From: Acinetobacter kanungonis
Lineage (GTDB): Bacteria > Pseudomonadota > Gammaproteobacteria > Pseudomonadales > Moraxellaceae
Reading direction: 5' to 3'
NCBI RefSeq assembly: GCF_009939195.1
Contig: NZ_JAACKC010000001.1
Location: 427,665 to 491,664 of the forward strand
Length of the DNA: 64,000 nucleotides
The notes beneath the pieces are model-generated. The model had not been told where the DNA came from and did not search any database. It saw only the letters and a list, made by a program, of their open reading frames with translations. A program made the translations under genes and the position numbers. This document shows positions 1 through 7,585 of the stretch, one piece after another (the first letter of the stretch is position 1; every line of letters starts with the position of its first letter).

Positions 1-12
1 GAAGTTCCCTAT

Positions 13-243
13 TTATTCTCGACTCGCCAACTTGTCTTCAATCCACTGATTGATTTCCCAAGCTGACCAGCCAATTCGATTTTGTGTAATTTTAACTTTC
101 TTTGGAAATGTAGGATCATAATACGGTGAATTTTCATCCATCATTTCATAAATCGTTGAACGACAGACCCCAACAAACAGTACAACTTGCTTAATATTCA
201 ATAATTGATTCATTTGAAATGTCTGACCTGTAAACGCATTCAT
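13..243 (-). CDS. AlpA-family transcriptional regulator
   Basis: This 76-aa protein has the size and layout of AlpA/Cox-type phage regulators. An N-terminal helix-turn-helix (about residues 14-36, with the VCRSTIYEMM segment as recognition region) is followed by the FPKKVKI and GWSAWEINQWI segments typical of the winged part. AlpA relatives activate or repress integrase genes and act as excisionases for P4-like elements. A good ribosome site (AGGAG) lies about 8 bases before the ATG. It is the most distal backbone gene seen, transcribed in the same direction as the integrase, so it is a candidate for controlling excision at the tRNA-Arg site. The family call is firm; the exact role is inferred. 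Confidence 0.88.
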   Translation of the reverse strand: MNAFTGQTFQMNQLLNIKQVVLFVGVCRSTIYEMMDENSPYYDPTFPKKVKITQNRIGWSAWEINQWIEDKLASRE

Positions 244-329
244 GATGTTTTTCTCCTAATCATTGATGCGAGCGGCAATTCGCTCAGATCATAGGCACAC
301 TCCTTATTTTTTTATGTCAGCATGGCTGT

Positions 330-1256
330 TCAGGCTTTCCCTACCGCCCTGACACTCTGCTGTAAGCCCTGCTGAAGATCCTGAACTTGCGTGAGATCAG
401 GCTCATTTTTGGGATTTTGCGATAATGCTTCTCCTGCATAAAACTCCTCCACGATCTCCAGTCCCTCCTCCCCATCCACCTCGAACTGGGCATTGGCATA
501 ACCTTGTCGTGCCATCTGATCTAAAGCGCTTTGGTTAAACCCAGCCGCTTTACTCTGCTGGTCAATTTCTTTGGCGGTTTGAATGGCTTCTTGTAAATGA
601 ACCCTATCTCTGAGTGTCAGGTCCACGTAATACACAGGCGTACGATAACTTTGAGTGGTAGATTTACCTCGAAGGGTGAGCTGTAAAGGTAGACAGGACA
701 ACAAGCCATTAGAGGCCGCATGGTAATAACGCAAGCGTGCTGCCAAAGTGCGGATACTGTTAAAGCCTGTGGTTCTAAAGATGAAGGTGCCAAACTCATC
801 TGAGTCATCCAGATTCACATACAGTCGTCCATAGGGTTTGCACAGCCCGCCTTGTGCTAAAGGACAAAGGTCTGGCGATGGACAAGGATGCTGTTCAACA
901 CCTTGTTGAGTCAGTCTTTGGCAGGTTTCTCCATTTCCAATACACACGGGTCGACCTGTTTGTTTATCAAATAAGCTGTACTCGGCTCTTAAGTTGAGAT
1001 CAGGATCATTAAAGATCATCCGTACAGGAATGCTACGGAGCTTCTGATTTTGAGCTTGAGTTTGATTTGAATTAGAGGCTTTAGCGCGAAGCTGTTCATC
1101 TAGAGGATGTTTGATCCATCCATCTTTGCTCTGGATTTGGCTGGTAATGGTAAATTGATCATCCTTTTCAGGCAGTCGTTTACCATTCTTTTCCACAATT
1201 TTGCCGATACTGATCCGACCGAGAATCGGTGGGGTAATCGCAAGTCCTTTAATCAT
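330..1256 (-). CDS. Cysteine-rich putative metal-binding protein (Gp3-like recombination directionality factor family?)
   Basis: The 308-aa protein has a central cysteine cluster (about residues 103-139: CIGNGETC, then CPSPDLCPLAQGGLC) that looks like a zinc site. It is flanked by beta-rich sequence and an acidic, Gln-rich C-terminus. Similar proteins in Acinetobacter islands are usually named 'hydrolase or metal-binding protein', and the layout recalls the phage phiC31 Gp3-like family; both assignments are from memory and tentative. It sits just upstream of alpA and downstream of the YqaJ exonuclease, which suggests a role in DNA recombination or replication of the element. AGGAAA lies 7 bases before the start. 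Gp3-type factors normally partner serine integrases, whereas this element has a tyrosine integrase, so a different role is possible. Confidence 0.7.
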   Translation of the reverse strand: MIKGLAITPPILGRISIGKIVEKNGKRLPEKDDQFTITSQIQSKDGWIKHPLDEQLRAKASNSNQTQAQNQKLRSIPVRMIFNDPDLNLRAEYSLFDKQTGRPVCIGNGETCQRLTQQGVEQHPCPSPDLCPLAQGGLCKPYGRLYVNLDDSDEFGTFIFRTTGFNSIRTLAARLRYYHAASNGLLSCLPLQLTLRGKSTTQSYRTPVYYVDLTLRDRVHLQEAIQTAKEIDQQSKAAGFNQSALDQMARQGYANAQFEVDGEEGLEIVEEFYAGEALSQNPKNEPDLTQVQDLQQGLQQSVRAVGKA

Positions 1257-1300
1257 GTTGATTTCCTCTGTTCATTCTTGATTTAAAATTGAATCGACAT

Positions 1301-1324
1301 AAAAAAGCCCATGCCGTGATGGGC
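1301..1324 (-). terminator. Intrinsic terminator after the YqaJ gene
   Basis: On the minus strand, GCCCAT and ATGGGC form a stem with a 6-base loop, followed by six T. It lies between the stop of the exonuclease gene and the start of the metal-binding protein gene. Confidence 0.75.
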
Positions 1325-1361
1325 ATGAGCACTTGTGTATGTAGGAACATTTTTGCTTAGG

Positions 1362-2423
1362 CTAAGTTGCATCACTATAGATTTGAAAACGCCGTGCGCC
1401 TTGTTTGGTGTTTGGAAATTGATTCAGATATTCTGGATGCTTTAGCAGTAAGGCTTTTGCATCTAAGCTGATGGAGTCTTTGGACTTCTTCCACGTCACC
1501 GAACCTGTTTTAAAGGTGGCACGTTCAGTTTTCTGCATCTTGGCTTGCAACTGATGTTTGAGTAGATCGAACTGTTCCTGATGCTTTTCGATTTGATTAC
1601 GTGCTTGAAGCAGTTGCTCAAACTGTTGATTGGCTTGTTCGTCTTCAGACAAATCCGTGGTCGAAAGTGGCACATGTTCTGGATAGAGTAATTGCAAGGC
1701 TTTGGCGGCCGATTCACTGGCATCGGCTTCAGGGGGAATATCTTTTTCTACGCAGTCCCAGAAGTAGCGTTCCGCATTGACAATATGTTGGATCACCGAT
1801 TCTGAACGGGTCACTTTAAAGATTCGGGTTTCATGTCCACAGAGTAAGATACAGATATGCGCGGCCTGTTTACCTGTCACCGCCAGTTGGTGTTGCACCT
1901 GACACAAGACATATAAAGGCACACCATCCCGCCACAGTTTAGCCCCATATTCCCCGGCGGTTTTACATTCCAGAATTTGTACTTCCTCACTCCCCACTAC
2001 CGAGTAATCCAGATTGGCGAGCATGAAGTATTTATCAGAATCTGGGTGTTGTAGGACAGCATTGACCCGACGAACTTTAGAATTGGTGTGTAGGCTGTAG
2101 TATTCCGCGACTAAGGGTTCTAAACGCTTGCCCCAATACATCGGCGCATGGCCTTCACTTTCATCTTCAAAGTTAGGCTGAATCCGTCCTGTCTTTAGCA
2201 TCCAAAGCTCTAGCATTGACATATAGGGATTGAGCCCACAGGCTGCAGCACAGTCACTGCTACCAATGCCCTGCTTACGGACTTCTAACCATTCGGCATA
2301 GTTTAGCGTTTTGGTATTCACTAAACGTTTCGCAGTCAAGGGTCGTGTTGATCGTGGCGGATGGGGATAAGGTTTTAAGGTATTGTTGTTGATACTGTTG
2401 TGTATTGGGTGGGGATGATTCAT
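1362..2423 (-). CDS. YqaJ-family viral recombinase / lambda-type exonuclease
   Basis: The start at 2423 (353 aa) is chosen because the minus strand has AGGAG 10 bases ahead of that ATG; an upstream in-frame ATG at 2486 lies inside the terminator-proximal leader. The N-terminal half has the family signature RKQGIGSSDCAAACGLNPY, then MLANLDY and LECKTAGEYGAKLW, giving the conserved Asp and Glu-x-Lys of the PD-(D/E)XK nuclease fold. The C-terminal third is predicted coiled coil (Gln/Glu-rich). Such 5'-3' exonucleases work with an annealing protein in phage recombination; no clear annealing partner is visible, though the DUF932 protein next door often accompanies YqaJ. Family call is confident. 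Confidence 0.9.
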   Translation of the reverse strand: MNHPHPIHNSINNNTLKPYPHPPRSTRPLTAKRLVNTKTLNYAEWLEVRKQGIGSSDCAAACGLNPYMSMLELWMLKTGRIQPNFEDESEGHAPMYWGKRLEPLVAEYYSLHTNSKVRRVNAVLQHPDSDKYFMLANLDYSVVGSEEVQILECKTAGEYGAKLWRDGVPLYVLCQVQHQLAVTGKQAAHICILLCGHETRIFKVTRSESVIQHIVNAERYFWDCVEKDIPPEADASESAAKALQLLYPEHVPLSTTDLSEDEQANQQFEQLLQARNQIEKHQEQFDLLKHQLQAKMQKTERATFKTGSVTWKKSKDSISLDAKALLLKHPEYLNQFPNTKQGARRFQIYSDAT

Positions 2424-2471
2424 TGAGAAGCTCCTATTTCTTGCCTGATGGTAAAGTGAAATTTCAGGCAT

Positions 2472-2499
2472 AAAAAAAAGCCACATCTGGGGATGTGGC
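2472..2499 (-). terminator. Intrinsic terminator between DUF932 and YqaJ genes
   Basis: On the minus strand GCCACATC pairs with GATGTGGC around a 4-base loop, followed by eight T. It ends transcripts of the DUF932 gene before the exonuclease gene begins. Confidence 0.85.
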
Positions 2500-2580
2500 G
2501 AAGAGGTATCATGAATTTACGGCAATCAGAACAATGCTGATGTCATAGGTTCATGATAAAAGTTGAAGATTAAATCTAAC

Positions 2581-3633
2581 TTAAATGACCAAGCGTAATG
2601 CCTGTTCTAATCCACGTTGCTTTAATGCCGCACCTGCACCAAACCAAGCAGAATCCAGCCGATGATCCTGGCTCATGGCACGACGTTCGTGATCCGCAAA
2701 TTCAGTAATACTGCACAGCAAGCCATAAGCAGTGTCTTTGGCTGAACTGAGTTCCGCCCCGCGTCCCTGTCCATTAAACATGGTCATGACTCTGGACATG
2801 GCACGTCCATTCGGTTCGGTTTTATTTTCGGCTTGGGGTGAACGATTCACTTGTACCTTGCTTGCCACATTGCGATAGAACTGAATAATGCTGTCATCCT
2901 GTTCAGATGTACTGAGATTGCTATTGTTAAATACTGCATCGAAATACATCGCGGCTTCTTGTTGACTGACTTTACGCTGACTGAGTTGTTTCATTTCATA
3001 CATGTGTTCTTGCCATGCACGCACTGAAATCCCAAGTTGCTTTTTGATTTTATCCGCATCGAACTTGGTGCTGTGCGGGACTTTGACCACACCTGCACTA
3101 CTGTTCTGTCCTTTAAGTGCGATTGCCAAGGTGTTGTTACACACCACACGGATACTGGTAAATTGAGCTGTGGTGGCTAGGGTGCCGTCACACGCGGTTG
3201 CCAATAAAATGTAGCCATTGCTAACATCCTTACCCTTGAGTGCCGATGACTGTCCTGTACGGGCCAAGGCCCAGAATTTCTTGCCACCTTTGAGTACGCC
3301 AGCAGTTTCCAGTTCAAAGCCTGATTGTTCAGTCAGGTCACGATAGAATTCTAAAATCTGTTTGGGTTGGACTTCCTGATAACGTTGGCTGACCACCGAT
3401 AAGGGGGCATGGGTATCTGAACGATACAGTACCCGTTGTTCATCATGCGGCAGGATCAAGTTTTGTCCTTTGTGGTTGGCTGCCATATAACTGACATTCG
3501 AGCTTTCGATCTGCCAATCCATGCCGGCCTGTTGTGCCCAAACTTCAATCGATTGATTCGGGGTCAGTTGGTTACCGAGTCCATGCCATGGGGTTTCCCC
3601 TACATAGGCCATTTGTTCAAGTTGATGTGCCAT
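2581..3633 (-). CDS. DUF932 domain phage/plasmid-like protein
   Basis: The 350-aa protein begins MAHQLEQMAYVGETPWHGLG, the hallmark opening of the DUF932 (TIGR03299-like) family found on phages, plasmids and genomic islands. Further family blocks are visible: FWALARTG, TSIRVVCNNTL (about residues 158-170) and the C-terminal GRAMSRVMTMFNGQGRG. No enzymatic role is established for the family; frequent proximity to YqaJ-type nucleases, as here, suggests a recombination function. GAGGAAAA lies just before the ATG. Length is normal and the frame is intact. Confidence 0.9.
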   Translation of the reverse strand: MAHQLEQMAYVGETPWHGLGNQLTPNQSIEVWAQQAGMDWQIESSNVSYMAANHKGQNLILPHDEQRVLYRSDTHAPLSVVSQRYQEVQPKQILEFYRDLTEQSGFELETAGVLKGGKKFWALARTGQSSALKGKDVSNGYILLATACDGTLATTAQFTSIRVVCNNTLAIALKGQNSSAGVVKVPHSTKFDADKIKKQLGISVRAWQEHMYEMKQLSQRKVSQQEAAMYFDAVFNNSNLSTSEQDDSIIQFYRNVASKVQVNRSPQAENKTEPNGRAMSRVMTMFNGQGRGAELSSAKDTAYGLLCSITEFADHERRAMSQDHRLDSAWFGAGAALKQRGLEQALRLVI

Positions 3634-3663
3634 ATTGTTTTCCTCTTTATGCTTGAACCTGCT

Positions 3664-4011
3664 TTAAGCTCTAACATTAACTTTGACTTCGAAGGTTTCC
3701 TGACATTGCTCACATTGGTATTGCTGAATATGAATCGGTTTATGCGAGTTCAGAAACAGCAACACCACGCCACCGATCACCAGCCCCGTCATGCCACCGA
3801 GCATCGGGGGGAGATTGAGTCGTTTCGAGAGTTGTATTCCCACATTCGCCAAAGCCATGGGAGAGAAGTTTGCGACAGCTGTCGTAGGTACAGGTGTAGT
3901 GAGCTGATGTGAATCAATCAGTCGAGTATGGGAAGAGTGGCAATGTGGACAGATCGGATTCATTAGTCGATCCGACTGTGCCTGTGCTCCTGTCTGATAG
4001 AATGGGTTCAT
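3664..4011 (-). CDS. Small zinc-ribbon membrane protein
   Basis: The start at 4011 (115 aa) follows GGAGAAAG on the minus strand, favoured over an in-frame ATG at 4050 that overlaps the preceding terminator. Residues about 19-24 (CPHCHS) and a late CEQC pair form a split four-cysteine zinc ribbon. Between them is one hydrophobic segment (GGMTGLVIGGVVLLFLNS). The topology places both cysteine pairs in separate segments around the membrane span, so they would need to fold back together or bind separately. It lies between the DUF932 gene and a terminator. Function unknown; small proteins of this shape are common in Acinetobacter islands. Confidence 0.72.
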   Translation of the reverse strand: MNPFYQTGAQAQSDRLMNPICPHCHSSHTRLIDSHQLTTPVPTTAVANFSPMALANVGIQLSKRLNLPPMLGGMTGLVIGGVVLLFLNSHKPIHIQQYQCEQCQETFEVKVNVRA

Positions 4012-4050
4012 TGTTCTTTCTCCAATAAAGTCAGTTGAAATTAGCGGCAT

Positions 4051-4078
4051 AAAAAAACCGTGCCTCTTCAGGCACGGT
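4051..4078 (-). terminator. Intrinsic terminator downstream of the lipoprotein gene
   Basis: On the minus strand ACCGTGCC and GGCACGGT form a strong stem with a 6-base loop, followed by seven T. Confidence 0.85.
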
Positions 4079-4116
4079 CAAATCAGATATTGAGTATGTC
4101 GACTAATTTAGGGAAA

Positions 4117-4497
4117 TCATTTAAAGCTGTAACTTGCACTGCCTTGGTCGGTTTCAATATCAACCTGAACAATCGAGTCGTATGGACACTGCAGATATAA
4201 GGTGAGGACTTGCCCCATCTGGAAGTGAGCAGGCAAGCTGATGGCTTTGCCATAACGTTGTGTATAGCGACAACGTCCTTGATTGACCGCAACCTCAGTC
4301 ACAGCAATAGGATCTGCAATCAAGGAACGGATCGTTAAAATGGTGTAGGTTCGATCAAAAGTGATGCCTGGACTATATTCAGAATTCAGCGTGACCTCAA
4401 ACGTCTCTGGACGAAGTCCTGAACTACACCCCCATAGTGAGATTGTGGAAATTGCAGCAATGGTCACAAGTACTGCTGCTTGTATTAATCTTTTCAT
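4117..4497 (-). CDS. Small lipoprotein of unknown function
   Basis: With the start at 4497 (126 aa) an AGGATTG ribosome site sits 4-5 bases upstream, and the protein opens with MKRLIQ, a hydrophobic stretch and SLWGCSSG, a plausible lipobox with Cys24. The in-frame ATG at 4575 would bury this signal and is not preferred. The mature part is about 100 aa, beta-rich, with two cysteines (CRYT and LQCPYD) that could form a disulfide. I do not recognise the family. Lipoproteins carried on integrated elements can act in superinfection exclusion, but nothing in the sequence proves that here. Confidence 0.68.
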   Translation of the reverse strand: MKRLIQAAVLVTIAAISTISLWGCSSGLRPETFEVTLNSEYSPGITFDRTYTILTIRSLIADPIAVTEVAVNQGRCRYTQRYGKAISLPAHFQMGQVLTLYLQCPYDSIVQVDIETDQGSASYSFK

Positions 4498-4839
4498 AAT
4501 CAATCCTGTAAATGGTTTTCTAAAGCAATATGTGGCTTCCCCTTCGCTACACTGAGCAAAGAGTGGTATCTGCAAGTCGGTAATATGTATTTGAATTATT
4601 TTTATTTATGACTTTTGATGATGTAGCCCATTTCTTATCAGGCATATCGAGTGGCTACATCGGCTGAAAGGACTAAATCGGTAGGTATGTCATCGAATCA
4701 AGAATCATGTCGAACACAAGCTAATAAGGGCAAAATACTTGTAGAACTAAATTTATGCAATTCATTAACTATAACCACCCAAAGCGCCGCCCTCCTTTGC
4801 TTAAGTACAGCACTCTGAATAGTTACTTTCTACGCGAAT
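4498..4839. other. Intergenic stretch with a 9-bp inverted repeat
   Basis: About 340 bases without a supported gene. It contains an inverted repeat, GATGTAGCC (4620-4628) with GGCTACATC (4653-4661), spaced by 24 bases and without a T-run. It presumably also carries the promoter of the lipoprotein gene, but no clear -35/-10 pair stands out. Confidence 0.5.
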
Positions 4840-5799
4840 TCAGCGAATTAACTGCCGCCCATGAAACAATTTAAAAGATTTTGGCATGACGCAAATCTTA
4901 TTCATCCCTTCATCAATAGACGAAGTTGATTCAGGCAACATCTCCAAATTTTCAAGAGGATTTAAGGGTTCTGGAAACTCGATGATATCCCCTCGCCCAA
5001 AACCAAATGGATTTCCCCCTGGTCCTTTGGTGTCTTCATGTACGACAGTCAATAGCGTCCCGAAACCATGAGTAGCTTCCTGCCACAATTGCTGTATCAA
5101 TGCAGCATAATTGATCTCACTCGAATACAGCGTATTTTGAAAGGTCAAATAAAAGCGAATCACATAAGCATTTCTAAAACTATCTCGGATCAAGTGATAA
5201 AAACTAAAAACAACCTGAGCTTGATACCAAGGCTGATTTTTTAACTTGTTCTCAAAGGAATTGAATGCCTTACAGACCTCATCAACGGTGCGGAGTAATT
5301 CCGTTCCAGCAGGATAGCTCAGATAGAATTTCAGATCAGGTGCATCCACACTGAATTTTCCAACACTTAAATAATTCTCACGGATTTGATCAATGCGTTT
5401 ACAGTATTGATCGTTGCTATGATTTAAGTGTTCTAAGAATGTTGTACTGTCAAAACTATTCTTCAGCGTGGTAAGAATTTTTCCAATCAACCACTCTGCA
5501 GAATGCTTCGGATCTGGTTTGAAATAATGCAACTGCGGGTTGATCGGTGTCATGACTGAAATATAAGCGTTTCTAAATTGATCCAGCCAAAAGCTGAATT
5601 GGGAATCCTTACGCGCACACATCAACGCATTCCAATCCTTGAAGTAATCTAGAAACACTTGCATGGATTGCTCTTGAAGATTTTTTTCTTGCTCCTGATA
5701 ACTCAAATCAGAGAATTTGAATCTCACTTGCCTGTAATAGGTTTGAATATCGGCTTCCAAACGAGGGGCAATCAGATGTTCTAGTGAAATAAGATCCAT
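4840..5799 (-). CDS. Hypothetical protein of the mobile element, translationally paired with the Rep-like gene
   Basis: I do not recognise this 319-aa protein. It is mostly alpha-helical, with many aromatic residues and no membrane segment or signal peptide. A similar phrase occurs twice (FWLDQFRNAYISVM near residue 68 and LIRDSFRNAYVIRFYL near residue 206), suggesting an internal duplication. The C-terminus holds a Gly/Pro-rich stretch (KGPGGNPFGFGRGD) and an acidic linker. It lies 66 bases downstream of the Rep-like gene on the same strand, and its AGGA ribosome site is buried in the hairpin at 5806-5836. A role in replication or mobilisation alongside Rep is an inference from position only. 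Confidence 0.75.
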   Translation of the reverse strand: MDLISLEHLIAPRLEADIQTYYRQVRFKFSDLSYQEQEKNLQEQSMQVFLDYFKDWNALMCARKDSQFSFWLDQFRNAYISVMTPINPQLHYFKPDPKHSAEWLIGKILTTLKNSFDSTTFLEHLNHSNDQYCKRIDQIRENYLSVGKFSVDAPDLKFYLSYPAGTELLRTVDEVCKAFNSFENKLKNQPWYQAQVVFSFYHLIRDSFRNAYVIRFYLTFQNTLYSSEINYAALIQQLWQEATHGFGTLLTVVHEDTKGPGGNPFGFGRGDIIEFPEPLNPLENLEMLPESTSSIDEGMNKICVMPKSFKLFHGRQLIR

Positions 5800-5805
5800 G
5801 GAAAA

Positions 5806-5836
5806 TGTCCTATGTAGTTCTGCGTTACATAGGACA
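5806..5836 (-). promoter_or_regulatory. Hairpin sequestering the ribosome site of the 319-aa gene
   Basis: TGTCCTATGTA and TACATAGGACA are perfect 11-bp arms around a 9-base loop. On the minus strand the 3' arm contains AGGA, which is the only ribosome site in front of the ATG at 5799 (8 bases away). No T-run follows, so translational control is more likely than termination. Confidence 0.6.
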
Positions 5837-5865
5837 GTGCTATCCGTATTTTTTTATGGAACGAT

Positions 5866-6864
5866 TTACTCGGATCCATTCAATAAATCTATGACATCTT
5901 GGCGATCCCAAATACCTGCCTCTTCCATAGTTTGCTTTTGATCAAATTTAGTCTGGTAGTTTCGACCATGTGATTTGTAAATAGCTTTAAAGAAGGTTCT
6001 TTTGCCACTCGGTTTAATCAACATCTGCTGTAAAATTTTTTCAGGATCTACCAAATAAGACGCAGCATTTAGAGCATTCTCCACTTCTTTCGAATTATCC
6101 CGATGAATCATGCCTATCCCTAACAGCCCATTTTTAGCAAATTTGTCTTTATTTTCTTTAGTATTGATATTCACCCCATAGCCCATACCCTCTGAAATGA
6201 CTTGCCATTTTTGGATTACTTCATCTGCTAAGAATCGATCATTTTGACGCTCAGAACCATTATAAATCAGCAATAAATGTGCATGATATCCTTTCGTCGC
6301 CCCTTGCTCTAATGCCAGTCCATACCACAGTAATCCCTTAAAACAGCCATTCTTATCCTTAAGGTATTTGCATAAGGACTCAATATGCCTATAGAAGTCC
6401 AGAACCAAAATCTCAGGCATGAACTCTTTCAGATATCCTAAATCTACTCGGACAATCAGTACTTTGTAGCGATCAAGAATAATGCTTTGAAGGTATGCAC
6501 GTAAGCCGACTTGATTATCGGTCTCTTGTTGCTTGAATTGACGTATGCCCTCCAAGATCAGAGTTCGACCTTCTACCAGGATATGCCGTAAGCATTTAAT
6601 CTCTGCAACAGAAAGTTGAGTCAGATACTCCTCAATCGTGGATGAACCTCTTAACTCATCCACTCTATCAACAATTCTTCTAAAGACCTGTATCGAAGCA
6701 CTGTATGCCAGATTACTCTGATCAAAAGCCTTGAATGCAGGAATCAATTGGCATAAGTGTGTAATGAAGTCATGCTGACGTAGATCAAGATGAAGGACCT
6801 GCTCCACGAAGACTTCTACTGCTGTCATCACAGCTGCTTGATGGGATAAATCTGAATACAACAT
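5866..6864 (-). CDS. Replication-initiator-like protein (inovirus Gp2 / YagK-YfjJ family)
   Basis: The C-terminal two thirds of this 332-aa protein match the pattern of the inovirus Gp2/YagK-YfjJ family. There is a strand with KVLIVRVDLGYL (about residues 134-145), then GYHAHLLLIYNG with a His-x-His pair like the HUH metal site of rolling-circle initiators, then a helix with LNAASYLVDPEK and KSHGRNY offering candidate catalytic tyrosines. The first about 115 residues are helical. It is probably the element's DNA-nicking replication or mobilisation protein; nicking activity is inferred. A palindrome at 6877-6901 just upstream may be its operator. No ribosome site is obvious before the ATG, so the start is less certain. 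Confidence 0.82.
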   Translation of the reverse strand: MLYSDLSHQAAVMTAVEVFVEQVLHLDLRQHDFITHLCQLIPAFKAFDQSNLAYSASIQVFRRIVDRVDELRGSSTIEEYLTQLSVAEIKCLRHILVEGRTLILEGIRQFKQQETDNQVGLRAYLQSIILDRYKVLIVRVDLGYLKEFMPEILVLDFYRHIESLCKYLKDKNGCFKGLLWYGLALEQGATKGYHAHLLLIYNGSERQNDRFLADEVIQKWQVISEGMGYGVNINTKENKDKFAKNGLLGIGMIHRDNSKEVENALNAASYLVDPEKILQQMLIKPSGKRTFFKAIYKSHGRNYQTKFDQKQTMEEAGIWDRQDVIDLLNGSE

Positions 6865-7585
6865 TTTAAATACGCCTTAGTTATGTATGATGCATAACTA
6901 AAGCGATGACATTAATTTTTTATATATAGAAAAGATGTGATACAGCACAGCCCCCTATGTCACATCTGAGATGAGAGATTCTGTGTTGTGTATTCACTAA
7001 ACTGGTTTAGCTGATTCATGACTAAATATTGTGTCATGTATTAGAGGTACTGCTATATCTACTCGTTGTATGTATGTATATATTCTATTGATATTAATAA
7101 TATTATTTACCGACTTGTAACCCTCAAGCCAATTCAAAAAAACGATCGAGACTACAGAGCCCTTACCTAAAATACATCACGACGAATCCGTATAAATTGT
7201 GAAAAGTACACTTACGAGAGTTAAGGTAGAAATTCGCTTTTTCACATTTCAGAAATGTTGAAGAAGCCAACTTTTTTTGCTCTACCATCCTCAACTAAAT
7301 TTTTGGCTAGAAACTTTACGTACATACATATTCATTGAAACAGGTGCTCAAACAAATGTATTAAACGAAGTAGAAAGCAAATGATTGTTGGAAAGAGGAA
7401 GTTCTCTAACTATAATGAAAATTACGATAAAAAATAAAAATTTAATTATTAAAACAATAACTTATAATATTTTTTCAAAAGTTTAACACTACACCAATTC
7501 TACATAAATATCACATAAATAAATTTAAAAATATCATCTAAATTACTTAAAAATTATTGTAAAATTACTTTTAAATATTTTATAA
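6865..7585. other. AT-rich control region between divergent Rep-like and cargo genes
   Basis: About 720 bases without a supported gene. Next to the Rep-like gene lies an inverted repeat TTAGTTATG / CATAACTAA (6877-6901, 7-base spacer). A second one, CTAAAC-TG-GTTTAG, is at 6997-7010. The half nearest the cargo gene (about 7380-7585) is extremely AT-rich with many A and T runs. This is a reasonable place for the element's origin and for both divergent promoters, but I could not single out a promoter or iterons with confidence. Confidence 0.5.
6877..6901. promoter_or_regulatory. Operator-like palindrome upstream of the Rep-like gene
   Basis: Perfect 9-bp arms TTAGTTATG and CATAACTAA separated by 7 bases, centred about 25 bases upstream of the Rep-like start codon. 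The position fits a repressor site or nicking hairpin. Confidence 0.5.

Noticed and set aside
3436..3912. 158-aa plus-strand frame opposite the DUF932 and zinc-ribbon genes
   Set aside because: Antisense to two well supported genes and with no family resemblance.
4083..4292. 69-aa minus-strand frame overlapping the lipoprotein gene
   Set aside because: It overlaps the terminator at 4051-4078 and the better supported lipoprotein, and has no ribosome site.
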